Shown piece after piece: positions 33,742 through 46,199 of a DNA stretch of 64,000 bases. Positions within the stretch are counted from its first letter, which is position 1. Every line of letters starts with the position of its first letter. The position numbers and the translations under genes were made by a program. The notes under the pieces were generated by a model. That model was given only the letters and a program-made list of their open reading frames with translations. It was not told the DNA's origin and did not search any database. Source of the stretch: Thinopyrum elongatum (taxonomy: Eukaryota; Streptophyta; Magnoliopsida; Poales; Poaceae); assembly GCA_011799875.1 (NCBI GenBank), contig CM022303.1:280136850-280200849 (forward strand), in the 5' to 3' direction.

Positions 33742-34425
33742 GAAAAAGGTCTTGATAACCCACAAGTATAGGGGATTGCAACAGTTTTCGAGGGTAGAGT
33801 ATTCAACCCAAATTTATTGATTCGACACAAGGGGAACCAAAGAATATTTGCAAGTATTAGCAGCTGAGTTGTCAATTCAACCACACCTGGAGATTAATTC
33901 TCTGCAGCAAAGTGAATAGTAGCAAAGTAGTTTGATAGTTTTGATAGTAGTAGCAATAGCAATAGTAACGGTAACAGTGATAACAGTGATTTTGTAATGA
34001 GTGCAATAGTAACAGTAGTAACTTAGCAGAAACAATATAAGAGAAATTCGTAGGCATTGGGTCGGTGAATTCGTTGGATGATATTCATCATATAACAGTC
34101 ATAACCTAGGGCGATATGGCACTAGCTCCAGTTCATAAATATAATGTAGGCATGTATTCCGTAAATAGTCATACGTGCTTATGGAAAGAACTTGCAGGAC
34201 ATCTTTTGTCCTACCCTCCCGTGGCAGCGGGGTCCAATTGACTAAGGGATATTAAGGCCTCCTTTTAATAGAGAACCGGAACAAAGCGTTAACACATAGT
34301 GAATACATGAACTCCTCAAACTACGGTCATCACCGGGAAGTGTCCCGACTTTTGTCACTCCGGGGTTGCCGGATCATAACACGTAGTAGGTGACTATAAC
34401 TTGGAAGATCGGATCTAGAACATAG

Positions 34426-35999
34426 TGCTACTTCTTGAGCTTGCGTTGGTTTTTCCCTTGAAGAGGAAAGGGTGATGCAGGAAAGTAGAGATAAGTATTT
34501 CCCTCAGTTTGAGAACCAAGGTATCAATCCAGTAGGAGACAACGCACAAATCACCGAATACCTGCACAAACAATCAAACAACTTGCACCCAACGAGATAA
34601 AGGGGTTGTCAATCCCTTCACGATTACTTGCAAAAGTGAGATCTGATGGAGATAGATAAACGATAAAGTAAATATTTTTTGTTTATAGATCGGAAAGTAA
34701 AAGATTGCAAAATAGTAGATCGGAAACTTATATGATGGAAAATAGAAACTTATATTATGGAAAATAGACCCGGGGGCCATAGGTTTCACTAGAGGCTTCT
34801 CTCAAGATAGCAAATAATACGGTGGGTGAACAAATTACCGCCGAGCAATTGATAGAAAAGCGCAAAGTTATGACGATATCTAAGGCAATGATCATGAATA
34901 TAGGCATCACGTCCGTGTCAAGTAGATCGAAATGATTCTGCATCTACTACTATTACTCCACACATCGACCGCTATCCAGCATGCATCTAGAGTATTAAGT
35001 TCATAAAGAACGGAGTAATGCATTAGGTAAGATGACATGATGTAGAGGAATTAACTCAAGCAATATGATGAAAACCCCATCTTTTTATCCTCGATGGCAA
35101 CAATACAATACGTGCCTTGATGCCCCTATTGTCACTGGGAAAGGACACTGCAAGATTGAACCCAAAGCTAAGCACTTCTCCCATTGCAAGAAAAACCAAT
35201 CTAGTTGGCCAAACCAAACCGATAGTTCGAAGAGAATTACAAAGATATCAAATCATGCATAAAAGAATTCAGAGAAGATTCAAATAATATTCATAGATAA
35301 GCTGATCATAAATCCACAATTCATCAGGATCTCGACAAACACACCGCAAAAAAGTATTACATCGAATAGATCTCCAAGAACATCGAGGAGAACATGGTAT
35401 TGAGAATCAAAGAGAGAGAAGAAGCCATCTAGCTACTAGCTATGGACTCGTAGGTCTGTGGTAAACTACTCACGCTTCATCGGAAGGGCAATAGGGTTGA
35501 TGTAGAAGCCCTCCGTGATCGAATCCCCCTCTGGCAGGGTGCCAGAAAAGGTCCCTAGATGGGATCTCATGGGTACAGAAAGGTTGCGGTAGTGGAAAAG
35601 TGTTTTCGTGGATGCCTCTGGTGGTTTGGGGATATTTGGGAATATATAGGTGAATGAATTAGATCAGGAGGTGCACGGGGGGCCCACAAGGGTGGGGGCG
35701 CGCCCTCTGTCCTTGTGGCCGCCTCGTGGCTACTCCGACTTCATCTCCAAGTCTCCTGGTTTTCTTCTGGTCCAAGAAAAATCATCGCGAAGGTTTTATT
35801 CCGTTTGGACTCCGTTTGGTATTCCTTTTCTGCGAAACTCAAAAACAGGGGAAAAACAGGAACTGGCACTGGGCTCTAGGTTAATAGATTAGTCCCAAAA
35901 ATAATATAAAATAGCATATTAATGCATATAAAACATCCAAAACAGATAATATAATAGCATGGAACAATAAAAAATTATAGATACGTTGGAGACGTATCA
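34426..35999 (-). mobile_element. Solo LTR 1 of an Athila-type element (1574 bp)
   Basis: Minus strand starts TGATACGTCTCCAACG and ends CAAGAAGTAGCA. It is flanked by a perfect TSD catag (34421-34425, 36000-36004). No internal domain follows, so it arose by recombination between two LTRs of an inserted element. It is a different family from the LTRs of A and B apart from the shared terminal palindrome. Confidence 0.92.
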
Positions 36000-36452
36000 C
36001 ATAGATATATTGGTGATAACATAAACGGTTCAGATCTGAAATCATGGCACCTGGGCCCAAAGTGACAAGCATTAAGCATGGCAAAGTCATAGCAACATCA
36101 ATCTCAGAACATAATGGATACTAGGGATCAAGCCCTAACAAAACTAACTCGATTACATGATGAATCTCATCCAACTCCTCACCGACCAGCGAGCCTACGA
36201 AGGAATTACTCACTCCCGGTGGGGAGCATCATGGAACTGGCGATGGAGAAGGGTTGGTGATGACGAAGATCGAAGATCCCCCTCTCCGGAGCCCCAAATG
36301 GACTCCAGATCTGGCCTCCCGATGAAGAACAGGAGGTGGCGGCGGCTTCGTCTCGTGAAACGCGATAATTCTTTCTCCCTGATTTTTTTCTCCAAAAATA
36401 TGACTTTATAGTATAAGGGTTGAGGCCTGTGGGGCCACCAGGTGGGGACAAC

Positions 36453-38028
36453 TGCTACTTCTTGAGCTTGCGTTGGTTTTTCCCTTGAAGAGGAAAGGGT
36501 GATGCAGCAAAGTAGAGTAAGTATTTCCCTCAGTTTGAGAACCAAGGTATCAATCCAGTAGGAGACAACGCACAAGTCACCGAATACCTGCACAAACAAT
36601 CAAACAACTTGCACCCAACGCGATATAGGGGTTGTCAATCCCTTCACGGTCACTCGCAAAAGTGAGATCTAATAGAGATAGACAAACGATAAAGTAAATA
36701 TTTTTGGTATTTTTGGTTTATAGATCGGAAAGTAAAAGATTGCAAAGGAAGTAAATCAGAAACTAAAATTGTAGATCGGAAACTTATATGATGGAAAGTA
36801 GACCCGGGGGCCATAGGTTTCACTAGAGGCTTCTCTCAAGATAGAAAATATTACGGTGGGTGAACAAACTACTGCCGAGCAATTGATAGAAAAGCGCAAA
36901 GTTATGATGATATCTAAGGCAATGATCATGAATATAGGCATCACGTCCGTGTCAAGTAGACCAAAACGATTTTGCATTTACTACTATTACTCCACACATC
37001 GACCGCTATCCAGCATGCATCTAGAGTATTAAGTTCATAAAGAACGGAGTAACGCATTAGGCAAGATGACATGATGTAGAAGAATTAACTCAAGCAATAT
37101 GATGAAAACCCCATCTTTTTATCCTCGATGGCAACAATACAATACGTGCCTTGCTGCCCCTACTGTCACTAGGAAAGGACACCGCAAGATTGAACTCAAA
37201 GCTAAGCACTTCTCCCATTGCAAGAAAAACCAATCTAGTTGGCCAAACCAAATCGATAGTTCGAAGAGACTTGCAAAGATATCAAATCATGCATATAAGA
37301 ATTCAGAAAAGATTCAAATAATTTTCATAGATAAGCTGATCATAAATCCACAATTCATCGGATCTCGGCAAACACACCGCAAAAAAGTATTACATCGAAT
37401 AGATCTCCAAGAACATCGAGGAGAACATGGTATTGAGAATCAAAGAGAGAGAAGAAGCCATCTAGCTACTAGCTATGGACCCGTAGGTCTGTGGTAAACT
37501 ACTCACGCTTCATCGGAAGGGCAATGGTGTTGATGTAGAAGCCCTCCATGATCGAATCCCCTTTCGGTAGGACGCCGGAAAAGGCCCCTAGATGGGATCT
37601 CACGGGTATAGAAGGTTGCGGCGGTGGAAAAGTGTTTTCGTGGCTCTCTCTCTTGGTTTTGGTATATATGAGAATATATAGGCGAAGAAACTAGGTCGGT
37701 GGAGTCATGAGGGGCCCACAAGGGTGGGGGGCGCGCCCTCCGTCCTTGTGGCCGCCTCGTGGCTTCTCTGACTTGCACTCCAAGTCCTCTGGTCCAAGAA
37801 AAATCATCGCAAAAGTTTTATTCCGTTTGGACTCCGTTTGGTATTCCTTTTCTGCGAAACTCTAAAACAAGTAAAAAAATAGGAACTGGCACTGGCACTG
37901 GGCTCTAGGTTAATAGGTTATCCCCAAAAATAATACAAAATAGCATATTAATGCATATAAAACATCCAAAACAGATAATATAATAGCATGGAACAATCAA
38001 AAATTATAGATACGTTGGAGACGTATCA
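36453..38028 (-). mobile_element. Solo LTR 2, same family as solo LTR 1 (1576 bp)
   Basis: Nearly the same sequence and orientation as 34426-35999 but with its own perfect TSD acaac (36448-36452, 38029-38033). The different TSDs prove two separate insertions, not a duplication of one. Confidence 0.92.
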
Positions 38029-38318
38029 ACAACCCACCTGGGCACGCCTGGAGGGGGGCGCCCTGGTGGGTTGTGCCCACCCAGGTGCCCTCCTCCGGTG
38101 GTTCTTGGCTTCAGAAATTATCTTTTATTATATAAAAATTCCTCGCAAAGTTTCGTTCCAGTCCGAGAACTTTTATTTCTGCACAAAAACAACACCATGG
38201 TAGTTCTGCTGAAAACAGCGTCAGTCCGGGTTAGTTTCATTCAAATCATGCAAATTAGAGTCCAAAACAAGAGGAAAAGCATTAGGAAAAGTAGATACGT
38301 TGGAGACGCATCAGGCAC

Positions 38319-38661
38319 GCCCCCAGGGCTTGCGGCCCACTGGTGCAGCCCCTTGGTGTGTTCTCAGTGCCAAAAATTCTCAATTATTCTATAAAAAAAA
38401 CATACTAAAATTTCAGGGCATTTGGAGAACTTTTATTTTCAGGACATTTTTATTGCATGGATAATTCAGAAAACAAATGGATAATACTATTTTTCCTTTA
38501 TTTAATCCAAATAACAGAAAGTAAAAAGCGGGTACAGAAGGTTGTGCTTTCTAAATTCATCCATCTCATGCCCATCAAAAGGAATACATTAACAAGGTTG
38601 ATCAAGTCTTATTAACAAACTTCTTTCAAATGACATGAAACCGGGGAATTTTCGAGTAACA
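38319..38661 (-). other. Element A, spacer between third ORF and protease (second part)
   Basis: Continues the spacer interrupted at 3928. It is colinear with B 8930-9258. No coding sequence recognised. Confidence 0.6.
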
Positions 38662-41403
38662 CTAGGTTACCTCAACGGGGATATGCATGTCCCCAACAAT
38701 AAGAATATCATATTTCTTTTTGACAGTAGGAATAGGGAATTCAAAACCTCCAATAGCAATAGTTGAAACTTTTCCAATAGAATTGATGCTATTAACTTGA
38801 GGTTGTTTCTTCGGAAAGTGTATCGTATGCTCATTACCATTAACATGAAAAGTGACATTGCCCTTGTTGCAATCAATAATAGCCCCTGCAGTATTCAAAA
38901 AAGGACTACCAAGGATAATCGACATACTGTCGTCCTCGGGAATATCAAGAAAAACAAAGTCCGTTAGGATAGTAACGTTTGCAACTACAATAGGCACGTC
39001 CTCACAAATACCGATGGGTATAGTAGTTGATTTATCGGCCATTTGCAAAGAGATTTCAGTTGGTGTCAACTTACTCAGTACAAGTCTATGATATAAAGAG
39101 AAAGGCATAACACTAACACCGGCTCCAAGATCACATAAAGCAGTTTTAACGTAGTTTCTTTTAATGGAGCATGGTATAGTTGGTATTCCTGGATCTCCTA
39201 GTTTCTTTGGTATTCCACCCTTAAAAGTGTAATTAGCAAGCATGGTGGAAATTTCAGCTTTCGGTATCTTTCTTTTATTTGTAACAATCTCTTTCATATA
39301 CTTAGCATAAGGAGACATTTTCAGAATATCAGTCAAATGCATACGCAAAAAGACAGGTCTAAGCATTTCAACAAAGCGCTCAAAATCCTCATCATCCCTT
39401 TTCTTGGATGGTTTAGGAGGAAAGGGCATGGGTTTCTGAACCCATGGTTCTCTTTCTTTACCATGATTCCTAGCAATGAAGTCTCTCTTATCATACCTTT
39501 TATTTCTAGGTTGTGGGTTATGAAGATCAACAGCAGGTTCTATCTCCACATCTTTATCATTACTAGGTTGAGCATCAACATGAACATCATCATTAACATT
39601 AGCACTAGGTTCATGTTCATCACCAGATTGTGTTTCAGCATCAGAAATAGAAATATCATTTTGATTCTCAGGTGTGTCTATAACAGGTTCACTAGAAGCA
39701 TGCAAAGTCCTATCACCTTTCTTTTTCCTTTTAGAAGGACTAGGTGCATTAGTATTAATTCTCTGAGAATCTTGCTCAATTCTCTTAGGATGGCCCTCAG
39801 GATACAAAGGTTCCTGGGTCATTTTACCACCTCTAGTCATAACCCTAACTATTCAACTCATTCAACAAATCATTCTGAGCTTTGAGAATTTGTTCTACTT
39901 GAGTTTTCACCATGGAAGCATGCTTACTAATAATCTTAAGATCATTGACAGTTCTACTCATATAATCACCCAAGCAGTCAAGCATATAAGCATTACGTTT
40001 CAATTGTCTACTAACATAAGCATTGAAGTTTTCTTGTTTAACAATAAAGTTATCAAATTCATCCAAGCATTGACTAGCAGACTTATTATGAGGAATATCA
40101 CCTTCATCAAATCTATAGAGAGAGTTTACCTCTACTACCTGTGTCGGGTTATCAAGACCATGTATTTCTTCAATAGGTGGTAGATTCTTAACATCTTCAG
40201 CTTTAATACATTTTTATTTCATAGATTTCTTTGCCTCTTGCATATCTTCAGGACTGAGAAATAGAATACCTCTCTTCTTCGGAGTTGGCTTAGGAGTTGG
40301 TTCAGGAAGAATCCAATCATTATCATCACTCAATATATTATTCAATAGCAATTCAGCTTGCTCAACAGTTTGTTCCCTGAAAACACAACCAGCACAACTA
40401 TCTAGGTGGTCCCTAGAAGCATCGGTTAGTCCATTATATAAGATATCAAGTATTTCATTTTTCTTGAAAGGATGATCAGGCAACGCATTAAGTAATTGGA
40501 GAAGCCTCCCCCAAGCTTGTGAGAGACTCTCTTCTTAAATTTGCACAAAGTTAAATATTTCCTTTAAAGCAGCTTGTTTCTTATGAGCAGGGAAATATTT
40601 TTCAGAGAAGTAGTAAATCATATCCTGGGGACTACGCACACAACCAGGAGCAAGAGAATTAAACCATAACTTAGCATCACCCTTTAACGAGAAAGGAAAA
40701 ACTTAAGAATATAGTAATAGCGAATTTTTTCCTCATGAGCAAATAGGGTGGCTATATCATTCAATTTAGTAAGATGTGCCACGACAGTTTCAGATTCATA
40801 ACCATGGAAAGGATCAGATTCAACTAAAGTAATTAACTCAAGATCGACAGAGAATTCATAATCCTTATCAGTAACAAAGATAGGTGAAGTAGCAAACTTA
40901 GGATCATATTGCATTCTAGCATTCAAAGATTTTTCTTTCCACTTGCATAATAATTTCTTAAGATCATCTCTATCCTTACAAGCAAGAAAGTCCCTAGCTA
41001 CCTCTCCATCCATAACATAACCTTCAGGCATAACAGGCAATTCATATCTAGGAGAGCTAGGTCTAACAGGTGTCTCAAAGTGTCCAGTTTCAATAATTTC
41101 ATCAGTTTCAGAAATATCATCTTCTTCAGCATAATCAATAGTTCTAACTCTAGCAAGTTGTTCATCAAGCAATTCACCCAGTGGCACAGTTTTATTAAGC
41201 AGGGTAGTAGCATCATAAGCATCATTCATAGCAGAAGTAGCATCATCAATAACATGCGACATATCAGAATCAATAGCAAGTGTAGGTGTCGCAAGCTTAC
41301 TCAAAACAGAAGGTGAATCAAGTGCAGAGCTAGATGGCAGTTCCTTACCTCCCCTCGTAGTAGAGGGAAAAATCTTGGTTCTAGTATCTTTTAGATTCCT
41401 CAT
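38662..41403 (-). pseudogene. gag: Element A gag-protease, several frame lesions
   Basis: The start at 41401-41403 (MRNLKD) opens a frame to about 40684 where a short deletion relative to element B shifts it; further breaks are a TAA near 40535 (AAA in B) and shifts or stops near 40210, 40070 and 39842. The last part, 39840-38662, is open for 392 codons: a lysine-rich linker, TDILKMSPYAKYMKEI, then the retropepsin with ALCDLGAGVSVMP and IILGSPFLNTAGAIIDC. Because gag and protease are contiguous here, this copy shows how the split halves in element B fit. No RT or integrase follows. It would make the particle proteins of the element; this copy is dead. Confidence 0.85.
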
Positions 41404-41452
41404 AGTGATCAACAGATATAAATCCCAAGTGACTCAGAGAATAGAGCTATGC

Positions 41453-41470
41453 TCCCCGGCAACGGTGCCA
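41453..41470 (-). promoter_or_regulatory. Element A primer-binding site (tRNA-Asp type, one mutation)
   Basis: Minus-strand TGGCACCGTTGCCGGGGA. Against the tRNA-Asp complement TGGCGCC the fifth base is A, a G-to-A change at a CpG, consistent with decay after insertion. Confidence 0.75.
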
Positions 41471-41484
41471 GAAAAAGGTCTTGA

Positions 41485-43255
41485 TGTTGGGAATCGTTGC
41501 ATGGAAAACAAAAAATTTCTACGCGCACGCAATGATCTATCCATGGAGATGCATAGCAACGAGGGGAAGAGTGTGTCTACGTACCCTCGTAGACCGTAAG
41601 TGGAAGTGTTTCACGACGCGGTTGATGTAGTCGAACTTTCTTCGCGCTCCAACTGATCTAGTACCGAACGCACGGCACCTCCGCGTTCTGCACACGTTCA
41701 GCTCGGTGACGTCCTCGCCTTCTTGATCCAGCAAGACGGGCGAAGTAGTAGATGAGTTTCGGCAGCACGACGGCATGGTGACGGTGATGGTGATGCGATC
41801 TCCGCAGGGCTTTGCCTAAGCACTACGAAGATATGACCGAGGGAGTAAACGGTGGACGGGGGCGCTGCACACGGCTAAGACAATATTGTGTCGTTGTATG
41901 GCGCCCCCTCCCCACATATATATAGGTGGGAGGGGAGGAGGCAGCCCCTAGGGTGCCCCAAGAGACCTGACGGCAGCCCTAGGACTGCTGCCTTGCCCTA
42001 CGCCCCCCTCTTTCCTTATATGAAGAAGGGGAAAGGAAAGAGGGGGGGGAGAGGGAAGGAAGGGGGAGTCCTACTCCACACTTTCCTTTCCCTCCCCTCT
42101 TTCCTTATCCTCCTCATAGGCCGGCCTCTATAGGGGGCGCACCAGCCCCTTGTGGGCTGGTGTGTTCCCTCTCCTGGCCCATAAGGCCCATATCTTTGCC
42201 GGGGGGTGCCCGAAACTCCTTTCCGGTGACCCAATAAGTACCCGGTACCCTCCGGAACACTTCCGGTGTCCGAATACCATCGCCCTATATATCAATATTT
42301 ACCTCTCGGCCATTTTGAGACTCCTCGTCATGTCCGTGATCTCATCCGGGACTCCGAACAACATTCGGTCATCAAATCAAATAACTCATATAATACTGTA
42401 TCGTCATCGAACGTTAAGCGTGCGGACCCTACGGGTTCAAGAACTATGTAGACATGACCGAGACACCTCTCCGGTCAATAACCAATAGCGGAACCTGGAT
42501 GCCCATATTGGCTCCTACATATTCTACGAAGATATTTATCGGTCGAACCGTCATGACAACATACGTAATTCCCTTTGTCCATCGGTATGTTACTTGCCCG
42601 AGATTCGATCGTTGGTATCTTCATACCTAGTTCAATCTCGTTACCGGCAAGTCTCTTTACTTGTTCTGTAATACATCACCTCGTGACTAACTCCATAGTC
42701 GTTTGCTTGCAAGCTTATGATGTGTATTACCGAGAGGGCCCAGAGATACCTCTCCAATACTCGGAGTGACAAATCCTAGTCTCGATCTATGCCAACTCAA
42801 CAAACACCTTCGGAGATACCTATAGAGCATCTTTATGATCACCCAGTTACGTTGTGACATTTGATAGCACACAAGGTATTCCTCCGGTATTCGGGAGTTG
42901 CATAATCTCATAGTCGAAGGAATATGTATTTGACATGAAGAAAGCAATAGCAATAAAACTTGAACGATCATGATGCTAAGCTAACGGATGGGTCTTGTCG
43001 ATCACATCATTCTCCTAATGATGTGATCCCGTTATCAAATGACAACACATGTCTATGGTTAGGAAACCTTAACTATCTTTGATCAACGCGCTAGTCTAAT
43101 AGAGGCTTACTAGGGACACGGTATTTGTTTATGTATTCACACATGTATTTAGGTTTCCGATCAATACAATTCTAGCATGAATAATAAACCTTTATCATGA
43201 ATAAGGAAATATAAAATAACAACTTTATTATTGCCTCTAGGGCATATTTCCTTCA
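41485..43255 (-). repeat. Copia element 1 3' LTR (1771 bp)
   Basis: Matches the LTRs of Copia element 2 in layout: a pyrimidine/purine-rich variable part (~41890-42140), the cctctcggccattttgagac block, and the conserved end ttattattgcctctagggcat. The open frames inside it lie in sequence shared by all copies and are not genes. Confidence 0.93.
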
Positions 43256-43973
43256 GTCTCCCACTTGCACTAGAGTCAATAATCTAGTTCACATCGCCAT
43301 GTGATTAACACTCATAGTTCACATCGCCATGTGACTAACACCCAAAGAGTTTACTAGAGTCAATAATCTAGTTCACATCGCCATGTGATTAATACCCAAA
43401 GATTGATCATGTTTTGCTTGTGAGAGAGTTTTAGTCAATGGGTCTGCCACATTCAGAGCCGTATGTATTTTGTAATTTTTCTATGTCTACAATGCTCTGC
43501 ATGGAGCTACTCTAGCTAATTGCTCACACTTTCAATATGTATCCAGATTGAGACTTAGAGTCATCTGGATTGGTGTCAAAGCTTGCATCGACGTAACCCT
43601 TTACGACGTACTCTTTATCACCTCCATAACCGAGAAACATTCCCTTAGTCCTCTTTAAGGCACCTAAGGATAATTTTGACCGCTGTCCAGTGATCTACTC
43701 CTGGATCACTATTGTACCCCCTTGCCAAACTCATGGCAAGGTACACAACAGGTTTGGCACACAGCATGGCATACTTTATAGAACCTATGGCTGAGGCATA
43801 GGGAATGACTTTCATTCTCTCTCTATCTTCTGCCGTGGTCGGGTTTTGAGTCTTTACTCAGCTTCATACCTTGCAACACAAGCAAGAACCCTTTTTTTGA
43901 CTGATCCATATTGAACTTCTTCAAAATCTTGTCAAGGTATGTGCTTTGTGAAAGTCCTATTAAGCATCTCGAT
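43256..43973 (-). pseudogene. Copia element 1, PPT and degenerate RNase H region
   Basis: The PPT (minus AAGTGGGAGAC) abuts the LTR. Patches such as gtgtcaaagcttgcatcgacgtaacc align with the RNase H region of Copia element 2 (55960-56000), but most of the RNase H coding sequence is deleted or scrambled. A small tandem repeat, listed separately, lies beside the PPT. Confidence 0.6.
43270..43407. repeat. Short tandem repeat near the PPT of Copia element 1
   Basis: agttcacatcgccatgtga occurs at 43286, 43316 and 43370, and the longer ctagagtcaataatctag block at 43270 and 43354 (84 bp apart). Copia element 2 has only one diverged copy in the same place (55503-55545), so the repeat expanded in this lineage. 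Confidence 0.85.
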
Positions 43974-45926
43974 CTATCCTATAGATCTTGATGCCCAATA
44001 TATATAAGCAGCTTCACCGAGGTCTTTCATTGAAAAATTCTTATTCAAGTATCCTTTTATGCTATCCAGAAATTCTATATCATTTCCAATCAACAATATG
44101 TCATCTACATATAATATCAGAAATGCTACAGAGCTCCCACTCACTTTCTTGTAAATACAGGCTTCACCGAAAGTCTGTATAAAACCATATGCTTTGATCA
44201 CTTCATCAAAGTGTATATTCCAACTCCGAGATGCTTGCACCAGTACATAGATGGATCGCTGGAACTTGCACACTTTGTTAGCACCTTTAGGATCGACAAA
44301 ACCTTCTGGTTGCATCATATACAACTCTTCTTTAAGAAATCCATTAAGGAATGCAGTTTTGACGTCCATTTGCCAGATTTCATAATCATAAAATGCGGCA
44401 ATTGCTAACATGATTCGAACGGACTTAAGCATCGCTACGGGTGAGAAAGTCTCATCGTAGTCAACCCCTTGAACTTGTCGAAAACCTTTTGCGACAAGTC
44501 GAGCTTTGTAAACAGTAACATTACCATTAGCGTCAGTCTTCTTCTTGAAGATCCATTTATTCTCTATGGCTTGCTGATCATCGGGCAAGTCCACCAAAGT
44601 CCACACTTTGTTCTCATACATGGATTCTATCTCAGATTTCATGGCCTCAAGCCATCTGTCGGAATCTGGGCTCATCATAGCTTCTTCATAGTTCGTAGGT
44701 TCGCCATGGTCTATTAACATGACTTCCAGGACAGGATTACCATACCACTCTGGTGCGGAACGTGCTCTGTTTGACCTACGAGGTCCAGTAGTAACTTGAT
44801 CTGAAGTTTCATGATCATCATCATTATCTTCCTCTCTAGTTGGTGTAGGCATCACGGGAACGGATTTCTCTGATGTGCTACTTTCCAATTCAAGAGAAGG
44901 TACGATTACCTCATCAAGTTCTACTTTCCTCCCACTCACTTCTTTCGAGAGAAACTCCTTCTCTAGAAAGGTTCCATTCTTGGCAACAAAGATCTTGCCT
45001 TCGGATCTGTGGTAGAAGGTGTACCCAATTGTTTCCTTAGGGTATCCTATGAAGACGCACTTCTCCGATTTGGGTTCGAGCTTATCAGGCTGAAGCCTTT
45101 TGACATAAGTGTCGCAACCCCAAACTTTAAGAAACGACAGCTTAGGTTTCTTGCCAAACCACAGTTCATACGGTGTCGTCTCAACGGATTTAGATGGTGC
45201 CCTATTTAACGTGAATGCAGCTGTCTCTAATGCATAACCCCAAAACGATAGTGGTAAATCGGTACGAGACATTATAGATCGCACCATATCTAATAAAGTA
45301 CGGTTACGACGTTCGGACACACCATTACGCTATGGTGTTCCAGGTGGCGTGAGTTGTGAAACTATTCCACATTGTTTTAAATGAAGGCTAAACTCGTAAC
45401 TCAAATATTCGCCTCCGCGATCAGATCGTAGAAACTTTATTTTCTTGTTACAATGATTCTCCACATCACTCTGAAATTCTTTGAACTTTTCAAATGTTTC
45501 AGACTTGTGTTTCATTAATTAGATATACCCATATCTGCTCAAATCATCTGTGAAGGTCAGAAAATAACGATACCCGCCGCGTGCCTCAACACTCATCAGA
45601 CCGCATGCGTCGGTATGTATTATTTCCAATAAGTCATTAGCTCGCTCCATTGTTCCGGAGAATGGAGTTTTAGTCATCTTGCCCATGAGGCATGGTTCGC
45701 AAGTATCAAATGATTCATAATCAAGTGATTCCAAAAGTCCATCTGCATGGAGTTTCTTCATGCGCTTTACACCAATATGACCTAAACGGCAGTGCCACAA
45801 GTATGTTGCACTATCATTATCAACTTTGTATCTTTTGGCATCAATATTATGAATATGTGTATCACTATGATCGAGATTCAATAAACCATTTACATTTGGT
45901 GTATGACCATAGAAGGTTTTATTCAT
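43974..45926 (-). pseudogene. pol: Copia element 1 pol: integrase and reverse transcriptase, nonsense codons
   Basis: One reading frame runs from 45926 to 43974 with two stops: near 45519-45521 and at 45330-45332 (TAG where Copia element 2 has CAG). It shows the integrase zinc-binding motif WHCRLGHIG with CEPCLMGK, IHTDACG, the second catalytic aspartate in RSDRGGEY, and RT motifs DVKTAFLNG, SIYVLVQASRSWN and YVDDILLIGND. After DLGEAAYI the frame shifts and RNase H is lost. It would have integrated and copied the element DNA. Both stops differ from the sister copy, so they arose here after or near insertion. Confidence 0.85.
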
Positions 45927-46199
45927 GTAAACAGAACAACAATTATTCTCCGACTTAAAATGAATAACCGTATTGCAATAAACATGATCTAATCATATTC
46001 ATGCTCAACGCAAACACCAAATAACATTTATTTAGGTTCAACACTAATCCCGAAGGTAGAGGGAGTGTGCGATGGTGATCGTATCAACCTTGGAATCACT
46101 TCCAACACACATCGTCACCTCGTCCTTAACTAGTCTCTGTTTATTCTGCAACTCCTGTTTCGAGTTACTAATCTTAGCAACTGAACTGGTATCAAATAC

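Larger units (their letters stand above)
3929..38313 (-). mobile_element. Element B: Athila-lineage Gypsy retrotransposon inserted in element A
   Basis: It is bounded by TGATAACCCACAAG (plus-strand left end) and gacgcatca (right end), with a perfect 5-bp TSD ggcac on both sides. Minus-strand order: 5' LTR 33753-38313 (with two solo LTRs inside), PBS, gag (31432-33674), protease (9259-9816), ATHILA-type ORF (7331-8323), non-coding region, PPT, 3' LTR 3929-5338. Element D splits the gag-protease frame. Once the nested insertions are removed the element is about 9.6 kb. RT, RNase H and integrase are absent, so it is non-autonomous. It belongs to the Sabrina/Fatima-type group of wheat Athila elements as far as I can tell. 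Confidence 0.92.
33753..38313 (-). repeat. Element B 5' LTR, split by two solo LTRs
   Basis: The LTR pieces are 33753-34425, 36005-36452 and 38034-38313, colinear with 3929-5338. Removing both solo LTRs and one copy of each TSD restores about 1.4 kb. Its outer palindrome reads acgcatca instead of acgtatca, one substitution. Confidence 0.9.

Noticed and set aside
34426..38028. One insertion duplicated in tandem
   Set aside because: The two solo LTRs have different 5-bp target duplications, so they are separate events.
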